A stretch of DNA of 64,000 nucleotides, taken from the NCBI GenBank assembly GCA_000697665.1, contig KL197740.1:38671-102670 (forward strand). Direction: 5' to 3'. This DNA comes from Jaapia argillacea MUCL 33604. Taxonomy: Eukaryota; Basidiomycota; Agaricomycetes; Jaapiales; Jaapiaceae. The translations under genes and the position numbers were made by a program. Position 1 is the first letter of the stretch, and every line of letters begins with the position of its first letter. Below are positions 1-11,778 of this stretch, in pieces. The notes under the pieces are model-generated. The model made no database searches. It saw only the letters and a program-made list of their open reading frames with translations, and was not told the origin of the DNA.

Positions 1-438
1 CGTCGCCTAGACAGATAACAAAGGGGGAAGAGAGGCAATGCTTGTCAATTGAAAGGGTAGTGGTAGCTTTCAGTTAATGACAAGAAAGAAAAAGCCAACT
101 GAAAGCTGGGGTGTTACGCCCAGTTCCACCAGCTATATATACACAATCTATCTACGCACATGTAAGCGTCTACCACTAAGCGGGGCTGCTGCGCCTGTGC
201 TTCTACTGCGAGTCCTGAGTAACTATCCTGAGTTACGGTCCTGAGTTAGGTCATACGACGTACTCGGAGAAATCTAGAACGACTGCGGCGTAGTGTGCAG
301 CAACTCAGAGAAATCTGGACTACTACGGAGTGTCTGGATTGTTCTTCATGACATCAGGGGAATCTGGAGGTGTCTATCACATGACTTACCTGGCGCTTGT
401 TATGTTCGACGATCTAGACTGAACCTTCTAGGTTAGGG
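1..438. other. non-coding stretch, possible repeat fragment
   Basis: No gene is visible. There is a TATA-like run near 133-143 and three close copies of a CCTGAGT word at about 214-251. A TGTTACGCC word near 112 resembles the start of some fungal LTRs, but no partner or end was found, so the call stays open. Confidence 0.3.
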
Positions 439-685
439 TTGAATTGTGGGATCCTTCATGGAAACCGTGACATGCCCCCTCATGCCTTCGACCACCGCGC
501 ACTGATATTTGTGGCTCCAGTCATGGCCCCCATTGTTAGAGCCCAAGCAAAAATGCTACTAGCCGACAGTGGACTCGCTTGGGCCTTGGGAATTCAGTAT
601 AAGACTTGCCCCGCCGCACACGCCGAGCCCTCCCCACTCCCTTATTTTTCACTTATTGCAGGTCACCAGCCCTTCCATCCAGGCG

Positions 686-1712
686 ATGGCAGAGCTTTCT
701 TTTCTATTCATATCGGAAGAGACCCGAAACGGCGTCGTCGCCCTAGCCATCTCCGTCATCGCCGCTGCGCTGGTCGCTTTGGTTCATTGGAGTAGATTCT
801 CTCGACTCCCACCGTTACCTCCCGGATATGCTTCAGCTATCTCGCTCTGTCTTCGACTACCTTGTCAATACGCAGGTTCAATGTCTCCAGTCTAGAGACC
901 AGAAACCTGGTCGAAACACTAACCAGCAACAGCTACTCTTGGGAGGACATTGTGGAGATCCATCCTTGGACGGATTTCACATTCGGCGACATCATGAAGT
1001 CGCCATATGCACAATACCTCTCCCGCCCAGTGGTTCCCCGCGAGCCGCCTTCACGTCAGAAACATTTCTATGATGAAATTACCCTCTATCATTGTCTCGA
1101 GAACACCCTTTTCCCTCATCTTCGTCGGGCGCTTGGTGCAAGCTTCAATCCTTGCCCACCGCGGCATACTGCACTCACATCTGACGTCGGTGGGACTGCA
1201 AGACAGATGGGAAAGGCTTGCCAGATCGAGCGGGTCGAATAGATGATGATGACATACGCCTCTTGGAGCGTCCCAATCGAGTGCCAGGTGAAATCAAGGT
1301 GTCATGGAATGGCGAGCAGACTGGCAATCAATCTCAGATCAAGATTACAACGGGCGGGAATACCTACAGGTCCTCTCCCAGGAATTGTACTACATGGTGT
1401 CTCATGAGACGCGTTATGGCTATGTCCTTACCGACCAGGAGCTCATTTGCCTTCGTCGGAGACCGGGCGCACCTGGTCACCTGGATGTTTCCCCTCCCAT
1501 CCCCATGGATGCCTATAACAAACATGTCTCGGCGAAAACTGGGCCAATGATGTGGGTTCCGGTGTCATCTCTGAATCACGTCACTAATTAATTGTGCTTT
1601 CTGCAGAGAAGGAGCGTTCCCCCACGCAACTGGTCAGATCACTGTCCTCTTAGGGCTTTGGTATATCCACATGCTAGCATCCGACGACTTTGGATGGTGG
1701 CTAAAATAGGGC
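686..1712 (+). CDS. unrecognised Agaricomycete protein, possibly decayed
   Basis: Coding blocks on the plus strand give an N-terminal hydrophobic stretch (residues about 15-35 after the ATG at 686), then a block with EIHPWTDFTFGD at about 955-985. Next comes the strongest block, at about 1,300-1,560, containing YMVSHETRYGYVLTDQELI and GHLDVSPPIPM. It is followed by LLGLWYIHMLASDDF at about 1,650-1,690. The order of a TRYGYVLTD-like motif, an SPPIPM-like motif and an LWYIHMLA-like motif resembles a large family of uncharacterised Agaricomycete proteins, some linked to kinase-like domains; this is from memory. The blocks lie in different frames and need several introns, and not all joints look clean, so this may be a relic. 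Function unknown; start and end are approximate. Confidence 0.4.
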
Positions 1713-2197
1713 CTCACTCGAAATGTTCACGCTCCCAGGCAGGTGTTGGAAGTACTCTAAATCGCAACACAATCTCCGATCATTTTCTTTATCTTTGGTG
1801 TAGCTACTCACTCCTTTGTATCGTTCCGGTTGTCATGTATTTCTGATGATTGCAATCATATGTCTATGGGTTATGTATTTCAGTGCGGCTTGTGGAGAGT
1901 GTGGGCTACAGGTGTATCACTTCTACAGTTTGGGGAAACTGGATATCACGGTCGCCGGGTGGAGATAGAAGTCGATATCGATGCAATGGGATGACGACAA
2001 GTTATAACCACTATGTACTCGCGAGGTGCGACCACGCTTGGCTGGAATCTTGCGTCGGTCATGATCACAACAGACTTGAACCAAGATAGAAAATAGCATG
2101 GTAACGGAACGGCGAGATGGCGAAACCTCTGACCTCCCACATCTGGTCTAACAAATGAACTAATGGTAAGACCATTCTGAAATAGAAAGAAGAATTG
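1713..2197. other. intergenic, nothing recognised
   Basis: This lies between the end of the unrecognised plus-strand gene and the end of the minus-strand membrane-protein gene. Only short unrelated frames are present. Confidence 0.4.
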
Positions 2198-4126
2198 CTA
2201 CTCGGGCTTGTCGGACAGTATCCCACAGAGTTGCAGTACTTGTACTACTGGTACCATAGCCAGAAGGACGGCAACGATCTGCCCATAGGTCCATGCATTC
2301 TCCCCGGGACCAACATTATTTGCCTTGATCGTGTGCTCAATGTCCCATATCTGGATGATTGCAAACGGCAGCGCCAAAGCGAGTCGCTGCAGTTTGGGAG
2401 TATGGAAGGCGGTGAAAACTCGGATGAAAATGTCGTAGCTTCGGGTATGTATGAAGGAGTTGTCCACTCGAGCATTCGAGTCGGTGGCGGGACGCGGGAG
2501 GGTTTTAATTTCTCGTTTGCATCTGGGCACCTTTCGCACGGGGCTATCATCGATGAACCAACGAAATGGGGCACCGAAAAAGACACCGCCTCGGGTTGGA
2601 ACATCATTATCGAGAAATTGCACAGCCAATTGTTGAGGATGTAACCAACACCGCCGAGCGTATGTTGAGAATACAGCTCTCATAGCGAGAGTGGCTCTCT
2701 GCCAGTACAAGACGTAATTGAGGAGGATCACCATGGCGATGCAGATGGAGCGTGCAAGCTGAATTATGCGTGGCTTGTAGCTGACAGCAAGGGCGAGGTG
2801 ATTAAATGAAGAGACTTCCACATACGCATTACACTCCCGCTGCCCTCCAAAACAGGGAGCAGTGATCGTGTACCAGCAGCCAATGGCAGTCGCGATGCAC
2901 CAGCGAATGAAGGATACAAGGTAGAGGTGGGGACCCCGATTTGCTGGTGCTCTTGGCTCGACGAACGCCAAAAAGAACAGCATCAGAGACTCGAACTTGC
3001 TGACGAGGATAATGTGGTAGAGCGTTAATTGGTGGGTTGCAGCAGAGACGACGGCTGAAATATCGAGGGCGACAGCTACTGCCGTAAGGGCCCATCTAGC
3101 CGAGCTGGCATCGTCAGGGGAGAATACTAGAATCACAGGCAGAGCGAAGGCCTGTATGTACAAGGCTACTCGCCCCTGTTGAAAAAATTCAGAGAATACC
3201 CAGATTGGGAACGTAAAGAAACTTACGCCGATTCCCGCGATATCAGGGTTGGGTGTGATTCCGGTACAAGGAGGGGTCCCTGCGGCGCCAGCACCACAAA
3301 TTCGGCGGTCCAAATTTGCCGCCCAGGAATCAAGGCTCGAAAAGGAGCTGAAAAAGAATGCATAGTCCGAGATCACGACGAGGGGTATCGCGATTATAGC
3401 GAAGAGTAACCCCTTCAGCACCTGTCGAGACCCTCCTCGAAGTATCCACATCAGCACCCGTCGAAAACCCCAAGGAAAATGTGTAGTCTGCCAGTTCCTC
3501 CGCGGAGTATTATTCCACTTCATAACCATATAGAAGGCAGTGAAGTCCGCATTCATGCCCTTGTGAGAAATAATGCCATGTAGATCCAGGGCCTCAATCT
3601 TTTGTTCTGTCGGCCACGGGCCGAATTCCATCGGCAAGGAAGGAACCATTCGAAAGGTGCGTAACCGAAGTTGGAGCGACATGGAACTTCTTGTCGATGG
3701 CATCTCCCTATTGCGCGTAATGAAGAGAGGCTCTGAATGAGCTTGAATGAGGACGAGGGGTCGTAGCGTGCGTTTTTCGAACGAAGTTATCGCCCTGTGA
3801 AGAAAGGGGAGATTCTCGAGTAGGGAGGTTGTAGAAACAGGCTGATATCCGTGAGGGTACTCGACGCCGCGAGATGCCTGAGAGAGTCTCGATGCCAGCC
3901 CCCTGAAGGGGGGCGTATCTGATACGACACCATCTTCGACATGCTCCATTGCGCGACGGAGGGCATGTGGGGTCGTTGCTAGGTCGAGGGCCAAAATATC
4001 CCCATAAGACGACCAATGGATTCGTCGATCCGTTGACGAGAGACGCCGTAGGATGGCATTCGGTTCGATGAGGACGTCTGAAGTTGTTGGACTTGGTAAC
4101 AATCTGGTATAGCTGGAGGTTGACAT
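2198..4126 (-). CDS. multi-helix membrane protein of unknown function
   Basis: One long uninterrupted minus-strand frame ends at 2,198. The ATG at 4,126 gives about 642 residues; another in-frame ATG lies at 4,276. The first roughly 240 residues look soluble. The rest carries about six or seven hydrophobic segments, the first being LLFAIIAIPLVVISDYAFFF. Landmarks after it are PNPDIAGIGVSFF, QLTLYHIILVSKFESLMLF, a CFGGQRECN loop and, near the C-terminus, ENAWTYGQIVAVLLAMVP. The NPDIAG-like and WT(F/Y)GQ-like motifs recur, as I recall, in uncharacterised multi-pass proteins of Agaricomycetes. No catalytic or transport motif is visible. Unlike its neighbours it has no obvious intron within the frame, although short in-frame introns cannot be excluded. 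Likely a membrane protein; substrate unknown. Confidence 0.6.
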   Translation of the reverse strand: MSTSSYTRLLPSPTTSDVLIEPNAILRRLSSTDRRIHWSSYGDILALDLATTPHALRRAMEHVEDGVVSDTPPFRGLASRLSQASRGVEYPHGYQPVSTTSLLENLPFLHRAITSFEKRTLRPLVLIQAHSEPLFITRNREMPSTRSSMSLQLRLRTFRMVPSLPMEFGPWPTEQKIEALDLHGIISHKGMNADFTAFYMVMKWNNTPRRNWQTTHFPWGFRRVLMWILRGGSRQVLKGLLFAIIAIPLVVISDYAFFFSSFSSLDSWAANLDRRICGAGAAGTPPCTGITPNPDIAGIGVSFFTFPIWVFSEFFQQGRVALYIQAFALPVILVFSPDDASSARWALTAVAVALDISAVVSAATHQLTLYHIILVSKFESLMLFFLAFVEPRAPANRGPHLYLVSFIRWCIATAIGCWYTITAPCFGGQRECNAYVEVSSFNHLALAVSYKPRIIQLARSICIAMVILLNYVLYWQRATLAMRAVFSTYARRCWLHPQQLAVQFLDNDVPTRGGVFFGAPFRWFIDDSPVRKVPRCKREIKTLPRPATDSNARVDNSFIHTRSYDIFIRVFTAFHTPKLQRLALALPFAIIQIWDIEHTIKANNVGPGENAWTYGQIVAVLLAMVPVVQVLQLCGILSDKPE

Positions 4127-4610
4127 GACTGACGGGGAGAGACAGCTGATATTCAATCGATGGGCCGAAAGATATGTATATGGTGATAGGCGCTGGTTCG
4201 GGGAATGGCAGCTGCCGCAAAGCTGAAAAGGTAAGGTTTGCATGTAGTGGGGCAAGATGCACGGTGTGATTATCATGAGCCAACATCACCTTCCCGTGAA
4301 CGGGATAGTGGGCGTTAGAGCGTCCAGGGTTGTGCGTGCCGGAGGCGCTCAAGGCTTCTATGGATAAAACCGGTGCATAGGCGTAAGTTCGGGTATTGTT
4401 CTATGCCAGTGGATTGGTAAGACTGGAGAGCGGAAATGATGGACCAAACAAGCGGCGGGCTACCATCGATGGACACGAATTCTCCAGCGGCAAAGGTGGC
4501 AGTTTCTGAGTACGCACAGGGAATCTAGTCGTGATCAAGTTATTGCCATGAAAATGGAGAGATCAGAATGTGGTAAATCTCTTTTCGGCGTTGGTGTGGG
4601 GTCCATACGA
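4127..4610. other. intergenic, nothing recognised
   Basis: This is the sequence upstream of the membrane-protein gene, between it and a duplicated segment. It presumably holds that gene's promoter. No clear element was identified. Confidence 0.4.
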
Positions 4611-4689
4611 TCAATGGAAAGCGGTTAAGTCCTTCAGACGAGTAAACGGATGGTGATACCAAGGCACCAAGGGATTGAAGCGCCCTGGC

Positions 4690-4995
4690 GAGTGTGCGTG
4701 CGGGGGGAGAATTGCAAAGCTCAGATGGACCAGATGTGGATCGGGATCATTCCTGACACTGGGTACCCAGATGGTGTCCGGGGTCAAACTGCAGCAACTT
4801 TTGGCCCATTTTCCCAAACCTTTTTGTTGACTTTCTAAATCTCCAAAGTAACAGGGTTGTATGGGTACCACGTCGCGTCTATATACATCTACGCAACCAC
4901 ACAACTATCCGACGCCTACAGCGGAATGAAATCAGGAATGAAGTTTTGCTGACCGCACGTGCCAGTAGACCACGTGACGTGACTACTGAGTTCCT
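4690..4995 (-). repeat. duplicated segment, paralogue of 49,317-49,620
   Basis: Read on the minus strand, this stretch matches 49,317-49,620 on the plus strand. Shared landmarks are CACGTCACGTGG, ATAGTTGTGTGGTTGCG, CTGTTACTTTGGAGA, AAAGTCAACAAAAAG and CCAGTGTCAGGAATGATC. It runs directly into the kinase-like relic at 5,000-6,060. In the second copy the same order is interrupted by a DNA transposon. It marks one arm of a segmental duplication and shows the paralogous empty site. Confidence 0.8.
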
Positions 4996-4999
4996 TCGA

Positions 5000-6060
5000 T
5001 TTGAGGAAGTTGGATATCTCTACGGTGACCGGATGCGACTGGAAGTCGATGCAATAGGATGGAGATGAGGAACAATTACTTGTACCAGTATGACGTGCAA
5101 TAAAAGCACTACAGGGATCTGGTCCTCCAACACTACAACGGCCTTTTGGTGACCAAAACTGCCCCCGCCACGCGAGGGCGATTGATCACTGCACCCACCG
5201 AAATCACCTGTAATCCAAACACCACTTGCGTCAGGCATCGAGGACAAGGGACCAAGCTTTCCGTACATCTCGTCGAAAACGAAGTGGCTGGCTGGATGCT
5301 TGTCCTTGGATGCCAATGAACGGTGATAGGATGAGGAGATTTCGATAGCATTTCTCGACATGGGAAAGGTGTAAAGAAGCGGGTCAGAAGCGCGTGGCCT
5401 AATCTGGCGTCAGCCCTAATAGCCGATCTGGTAACCAAAAGGCAGGAGATAAATCGGTATGCAAGTCCCAAACTATCGACGAGACACGCACCGTAACTTG
5501 ATAATACAATCATCAACAATAACCCATTACCCTAGTTAGATCCAGACGGTTGACTTCCTCGTGAGGCCATATCAAGGCAGCATCGAAGATGATGGTCATT
5601 CGCCCATTGGGAAGGACGAGATAGTTTCGCGGATAAGGATCGTAATGAAAGACGCGAGCATCGTGGATATGTGACATGGCGGTCAAGGCTTGCTCGGCGA
5701 TGTGGACGGTAATATTCTCCACGTCGAGTTTGACTGCGCCTTCGTAATATTGGAGGAGGATAGCATGGGTGGTTTAGGATCGGAAGCGAAAGGGTGGAGC
5801 AGCGCGGTTGGGGTCACCTACACCACGATACTAAGAAAAAGTCAGTAAACTGACAGGGAAGACTAACAGATGCAGGTTACTTACCACTTTAAAATTGTAA
5901 GCATCTCCTCGAAAACGAACTTTATAGATGCATGAAAGATATTCCTCTTCGCGGTCGTCTGTCAGGACTTCGAGAAGAATGAGGTCTCGTACAGTGATGT
6001 CGAGTTCTGGGAGAGGTGGCGCGGGTTCTAAGAGAGACGGTAAAGTGTGTATAACGGGGA
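5000..6060 (-). pseudogene. kinase-like fold gene, broken copy 1
   Basis: The minus strand starts after a CTCTCTTAG splice-acceptor-like site near 6,030. An exon reads PPLPELDITVRDLILLEVL and YKVRFRGDAYNF, and later blocks read YYEGAVKLDVENITV, AEQALTAMSHIHDARVFHYD, PYPRNYLVLPNG and FDAALIWP. The order suggests a kinase-like (aminoglycoside-phosphotransferase or protein-kinase fold) protein of a family common in Agaricomycetes. The normal HGD catalytic loop reads HYD, and the IDFD metal-binding motif has lost a residue (IIFDAAL). Part of the N-lobe present in copy 2 is missing here, and later frames shift. It is a host pseudogene. The paralogue at 40,800-41,857 is opposite in strand. Confidence 0.7.
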
Positions 6061-6261
6061 CTCGGAGAGACGAAGGACCTGGACGACCTCTGTGAACTTG
6101 TAGGGTAGGGAAAGATAGACCCAGCAGGTTGGAGATAGATAGAGTCGTGGGAATAGACGCGACACGCGACGGCTACGCGCCAGTGGCGCAACGCTCCCTT
6201 GTCGCCCGCCAATATCACCACCAATTCCATTCACACTGTTTTCTCTTTGTGCAACACCACG

Positions 6262-9200
6262 ATGGCGAATCCAGCACAAACGCCGAAGAGAAAATCTCGC
6301 GTTTTAGCCGCTCTCGACCAGCCTTTATTTGAACCTCTTCCATCGCAGCTTACGGCACAGCTTCAAACCCCTGGAGCCTCGGGGTCAAATCAGGGGCAAG
6401 GGGCTTCTGGTTCGAGGGGTGCGAAGCGGAGAGCTTTAGGTTTGGGTAGCGGTAGCATCACAGGCGTTGTAGTCAATCACCCGGCTGGATTTCCAAGTTC
6501 GTTGTTTCGTTTCGCCTTGTTGGCTGATGAATTAATTTCGATCTACCAGGCAACGCAGGACTTGCTGGGGATTCTTTCGCATTACTTTCAGGCTCATCAC
6601 CGAGAAAGCCCTCTGGTGGATTGAATCCCATTTCTTCTGGCTTCAATCTCCACTATGATTGCGAGACGCCCATATCGGCCATCGACCGAGGAGGGTCAGA
6701 TCAGGCTGCTCGGTAGGATGTCGTAGTTTCACACCAGTTGGTTCCTAACTGAGTGACCTGACTTCATAGGATGGCAGAATTCGTTACGAGGTCCATTGAT
6801 AACCTCAGTCATGGCGTAACAGTGAAGGATGCAATGAAAAAATTGGGTCTTCGAGAGTATGTCCTGAGCATATCACAATTCTTCACTCCTGACGCCAACC
6901 TATCTTCAGTAACCGTGACATTCTTCCTGGCATGGAAGTCCGCCTCCTACCCCACCAAGTTATTGGTGTCAGCTGGTAAGTCTCCTAAACTATCGAAGGG
7001 TCGCACTCAATCCCTGCAATCAGGATGTTGGATCAAGAGCTGAAATCCCCTTATAAGGGAGGTATAATGGCGTACGTTCTAACCCGGATATACTGTCTGA
7101 CCAATCTAATATTGTTACAGAGATGAAATGGGACTGGGTACCCTTCGGATTCGCCTCACCCGATTTACTTCTCTAACCAATTAAGCAGGCAAGACTATCC
7201 AAATGATAGCAACTATGGCCATGAACATGCCTAAGGAAGGAGACAAGACAAAAACCACACTAATTGTGGTTCCTTCGGCACTCATGCACCAAGTACGTTC
7301 CCCCTCTATTTATGTTCGATCGAGAAAAGCGATGTGACATCAATGTACACAGTGGAAGGAGGAACTGGAGACAAAGTCGAACGGACTTTTCACAGCTCAC
7401 GTTCATTATGGAAAGGAGAAACTTAAGTCTCTCGCCGCTCTGCGGGAAAACGATGTCAGTCAACTTTCATGACCTTACTGAGCTCGATTTGACTTGTTGG
7501 TATCAAGGTCATCATCACCACATATCAAACTTTAAACCTGGACTTGGCGGTCCCGAAGGACGTCGAAGCAGACGAGAAGTTCAAGTGGCTGATGGATAAC
7601 GGGTATCTTGGCTCGCTTTCCGATATTTATAACTGAGATCTAAGTCCTTTGCATTCTACTCAGTGGCATCCTTGCTCGGATGACATGGTACAGAGTTGTC
7701 CTGGACGAAGCACAATTCGTTCGCAACCGGTACGGAGTAGATTCATGCCAACAGATTTAACCTCTATCACTGATTTCTGCTCTCATGCAGTGGAACTCGA
7801 TCAAGTCAGAGTGTGGCTATGCTCCGGTCCAAGTACAGATGGATGTTAACAGGTACTCCCGTTACAAACACTCTGTACGTCCTTGCGTTTTCGTCAGACC
7901 TTTCATTGACCGAACTCTGTTGTAGTGCTGATATATACGGACTCATCCGCTTTGGGAGGTTTCGACCATGGAACGATTGGAACGACTTCAATCAGTACAT
8001 TGTAAGTCTATTACTTGCTGTTATGACCCTGAGACTTTACGCCCATTATCCAGGCAAAAGTTCAATTGGAGGATGCTGTATTGGCAGGTGAGATTTCTTG
8101 GTTATTGGCCTCCCCACGTTTCGATAACACTGTTGCCCACCAGGACAACGTGCCCAGGAGGTGCTGAAACCTATCCTCCTTCGTCGGACCAAAGACGCAA
8201 AACTGGTTCATAATCTCACTTTGTCCTATAAGTTCACCCTCCTAACACCGTGGCTATAGGAAGGCGAGCCGCTCCTCAAACTCCCCAAGAAGAACATCGA
8301 GATTGTCAAACTTAAGTTCACTGTTGAGGAGCGAGAAGTATGTTGGCTATTCGCAGCACTCTCTCAGAGCTAATTATTGCCTCGATAGTTGTACGATTCG
8401 TTCGAGAGGAAAGTGAAGTTACGCGTCAATAAGTTCTTCAAGGAGCGGTCAATCTTGAAAAAGTGCTTATGTTTACTCTCGTTTTCATGATTCCATATTC
8501 ATTGATTCGTCCAGCCACTCTGCTGTATTCGTGAGTTCCTGCTATGGATGATCTGTCAAGATGGGGAATAACCCGGTTATAGGTTATGATCTTGCGCCTC
8601 CGACAGCTCTGTTGTCACCCGCACCTGATTCTTGTATGTTCATTCTACCTTGATGATTTTACCTCACATATGACTATGTTTGTAGAGTCTTGCAGAAGGA
8701 TTTGAAGACCCGACGCTCATAGTAGGGAGTGACGCAGACAAGGAACTTGCAAGAGCCAATCAGTTGATGGGAGCTGCTTGGGTCGCCCAGGTACGTGTCT
8801 TCGATCAATGTCATTAACCTCCTGGTTGAGAATTCTTGGAAATCACCTAGGTCAAGAAAGGGTGGGTTCCCATTTCGCTCTGAACTATTCGAAAATCAAC
8901 TTCGGTTATAGTTTTATGACCCGTGCGCGCATGAATGACTTTGACTTCTCCGATGACGATGACGATGGTCCCAATGCCTTCTGTCCCAAGTGCAATGACC
9001 GTCAGCATTACCCATCTCATTCATCAGATAAATCCCATCTAACCTTCTGGATCAGTATTCATGAACGATAGTGGTCGTGTCTTGGTGTGCGGTCATGAGA
9101 TATGCTTCGGTTCGTCCCCTCCCACATTCTTTGTTGGCCTGAAAAATAATTCTTGACCTTGTAACCGCTACAGACTGCCTGCTGGACCTCCGAACCTCGC

Positions 9201-11071
9201 CGATTGACCACGATGGAATCTTGTGTGCCATTTTCTTCTTTCCCCCGTGTATACACCACTCACCGGACATCGTTCTTTGCGCAGCGGGACAGGGACTGAG
9301 CAGGAGAACCTTCGGGCCGAGAAAGAATACGAAGAGGCTGCAGCGAAAGGTTACCGACCCTGTACGTCTCCCCTCCCCCTCCCCTTCTGTTCCCCACTGT
9401 ACAACATCGTAACAATGCAGGTCCTACCTGCAAGAAAATGAATGACTGCTTCGCCAAAGTCTTCCGCTCGTCTGCTTTCGAACCTTCCGACGAAGAACTG
9501 AAGGAAGCCAAGATGGCTGCACGGAGGAATCGCAAACGTAAACGCCAGGATTCATTATTGGCGGAGCAGAAGACGGTCAAGAGTTTTGATGCGATGCTGG
9601 TTGATAGTGCCGAGTCGTCGGATGAGGATATGCCAGATATATCGGATATCTTGGCGGGTACTGATAAGAAGAAGAAAGTGGTTGTGGAGTCGGACACTGA
9701 GACGGAGGATGATAGTGGGGAGGTTTGTGATTTCATGTGTTTTTGTTATGTGGGATGGTCTGATTGATGCGCTTGGGTTGGATACAGGAGTCGGATGCTA
9801 TTGACCTTACGATGGACGACATCTCCGTCGACTTGCCTCCCCCATCAAGCACGAAAAAGTCATCTATCATGTCGCAACGTATCACCAAGACCAAGAAGGT
9901 CGACTCATCCCCGTCCAAGCCAAAAACCAAGCATATCGACAAGAAAGGCAAACGCAAGGCGTCGGCTACTCAGAGGTCGGATGACGAGGAGGAGCATTCT
10001 CAAGATGGAGATAAAGGTCAAGGCCCTGTTTCGGACGCTCTGATAGCTACTTGGCGAAAAGGGGACCATAATATGGAAGTTTCGACGAAGATGACTGCTT
10101 TGATTGGATTGTTGAAGGAGGCGGAGGTTGCGGGGGATAAGAGTATATGTTATTCGCAATGTGCGTTGGTTTCCTTTTGGTATTTTCCCTTCGTAGTTTC
10201 CATCCCCTTCCGTTTCCGCCTCCCTCCTGTTTTTCCTCGCCCCTCCTTCCCTCACCCCACTTCACCCCCTCTCTACTGCACCGCCACTGGATTGATAACT
10301 CTCGACCTCTCTAGGGACATCCATGCTCGACCTAGTAGAAATCGCCTTCAACCGACACGGAATCCAAAGTTTACGATACGATGGCAAGATGGATAGACAG
10401 AGTAGAGAGGATGTTTTGATGACATTTAGGAAACCTGGGGGGCCAAAGGTTATTCTCATTAGGTTCGTCCCGCATTGTTTGACCTGCGATCAATCCTGGT
10501 TGATGAGGTTTTTTTGGTAGTACGAAATGTGGGGGTGTTGGGTTGAATTTGGTTGCTGCTAATCGGGTAATCAAGTATGTGCTTTTCTCGCTTTCGCTGC
10601 TTGTTACTTGTACGATGGTTCTTATGACTGGTGGGTGTAGCTTGGACTTGTCGTGGAACTACGCTTCCGAGTCGCAAGCGTATGACCGTGTGCATAGGTT
10701 AGGACAAGAGAAGGAAGTGTTTGTGAAGAGGTTGGTTGTACAAGATACTATCGAGGATCGGTACGTCTTTCCGTTTTTACCGGGTTTGTTCTCGATGTTG
10801 AGTTTGGTGACTAGGATGTTATATATGCAAAGCATCAAATCGGGTACGTCTCATCGACTTGGGCCTCTGTATTGCGTACTGATTGAAGTTTAGACCTGGC
10901 GAGCGCTGCGTTGGGAGAAGGCCCAGGGAACCTTCATAAATTGAGTGTAAAAGATATCAAGCTCGTATGTTCCTTCCGTCCAACTCTCATCACGGCTCCT
11001 CGTAGCTCCTCATACAAATCAACTGATGGGGATATGAATAGTTGTTCGGCATCAAGAATCACGCGACGTAG
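6262..11071 (+). CDS. SNF2-family ATPase with RING finger (RAD5/RAD16/ULS1 group)
   Basis: Likely a DNA-dependent ATPase and translocase with an E3 ligase finger, acting in the nucleus in DNA-damage tolerance or SUMO-linked turnover. The ATG at 6,262 (MANPAQTPKRKSRVLAAL) opens a Ser/Gly-rich tail. Exons then give HQVIGVSWMLDQE and ADEMGLGKTIQ (Walker A), with the GKT split by an intron near 7,138-7,189. Next come TLIVVPSALMHQW, VVLDEAQFVRN (motif II, DEAQ) and RWMLTGTPVTNTL (motif III). A RING finger follows at about 8,965-9,440: CPKCND, CGHEICFDCLLDL and CPTCKK. After it is a long acidic Ser/Asp/Lys linker. The C-terminal lobe reads LRYDGKMDRQSRED, STKCGGVGLNLVAANRVI and AYDRVHRLGQEKEVFVKRL. 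The last codons (LFGIKNHAT) end at TAG 11,069-11,071. The length is about 1,100 residues over some 20 short exons. The RING between the two helicase lobes defines the group. No HIRAN domain was seen, which favours a ULS1-like over a RAD5-like protein, but this is not settled. Confidence 0.9.
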
Positions 11072-11309
11072 AGTCGTAAGAAACATTGCCCAGTCAAGAC
11101 TGTCCTATGTAAGAGGGGGCCATAATCGCCCCATACTGGAAACGATAAATGTACCAAGGTGATCTGAACGAATCTGTATAGCAGGTAAACATACGATAAT
11201 ATCCGATATTTTGTATCCTCGAGCATCGTAATCCATGTGTTCCATCCCGGCTCCTTCCCTCGTGACAGGTCTTCTCCTCCTCCCAAGCTTCACCCATCTC
11301 TCCAGACCT

Positions 11310-11778
11310 TTACAACAACGCAGCCAAGATACCGGCGCCGGCAACAACAGCCAACACACCATCCACCCTCCCTCCTCCCAAACTCCCACTGGTTCCGGCG
11401 GTGGACGGGCTCGGAGTAGCGGGTACAGACACGGTAGAGGTGACTTTAAAAGTGGAACTTCCCGAAACGCTGAAACCAGTGACGGTGCTGACGGTTCCGG
11501 TACCAGATGATCCAGGGACGGTGGTGATGCTGGAAGCCCCGCCAGTGCTCGAGACAGAGGTGGGTGTGCTTGATACTCCTGGAGTGGTCTCGCCCGAGGT
11601 GCTGTTGAGAAAAGGTGGTCAGGTTTCGCATCGGAGGCGAGGAAGGAGGGGAGACGTACTGGGGTCCACCGCTGGGAATGGGCTTGGAGGTAGGGGGTGG
11701 TGGGAGGACGGAGGATTGGGCGGCGACGAAGCCGATGAGGAGGGAGAGGATCAAGTAGGTGATGTTCGTGAATTTCAT
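11310..11778 (-). CDS. small secreted Ser/Thr-rich GPI-type protein
   Basis: Two exons, 11,778-11,660 and 11,601-11,310, are joined across a 58-bp GT...AG intron and keep frame, giving about 136 residues. The N-terminus MKFTNITYLILSLLIGFVAA is a clear signal peptide. It is followed by a Pro-rich stretch and then about 70 residues dominated by Ser, Thr, Gly and Val. The C-terminus, GGGRVDGVLAVVAGAGILAA, is a hydrophobic tail after a small-residue region, as expected for a GPI-attachment signal. No enzymatic domain is present. Such proteins coat the fungal cell wall or plasma membrane. It is convergent with the SNF2 gene, with about 240 bp between stops. Confidence 0.75.

Noticed and set aside
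1-438. Solo LTR beginning TGTTACGCC near 112
   Set aside because: No matching end, duplication or second copy could be found in the window.
686-895. Cytochrome P450 start (hydrophobic segment then LPPLPPG)
   Set aside because: No further P450 motif (ExxR, heme-binding Cys loop) follows; the later blocks fit another family.
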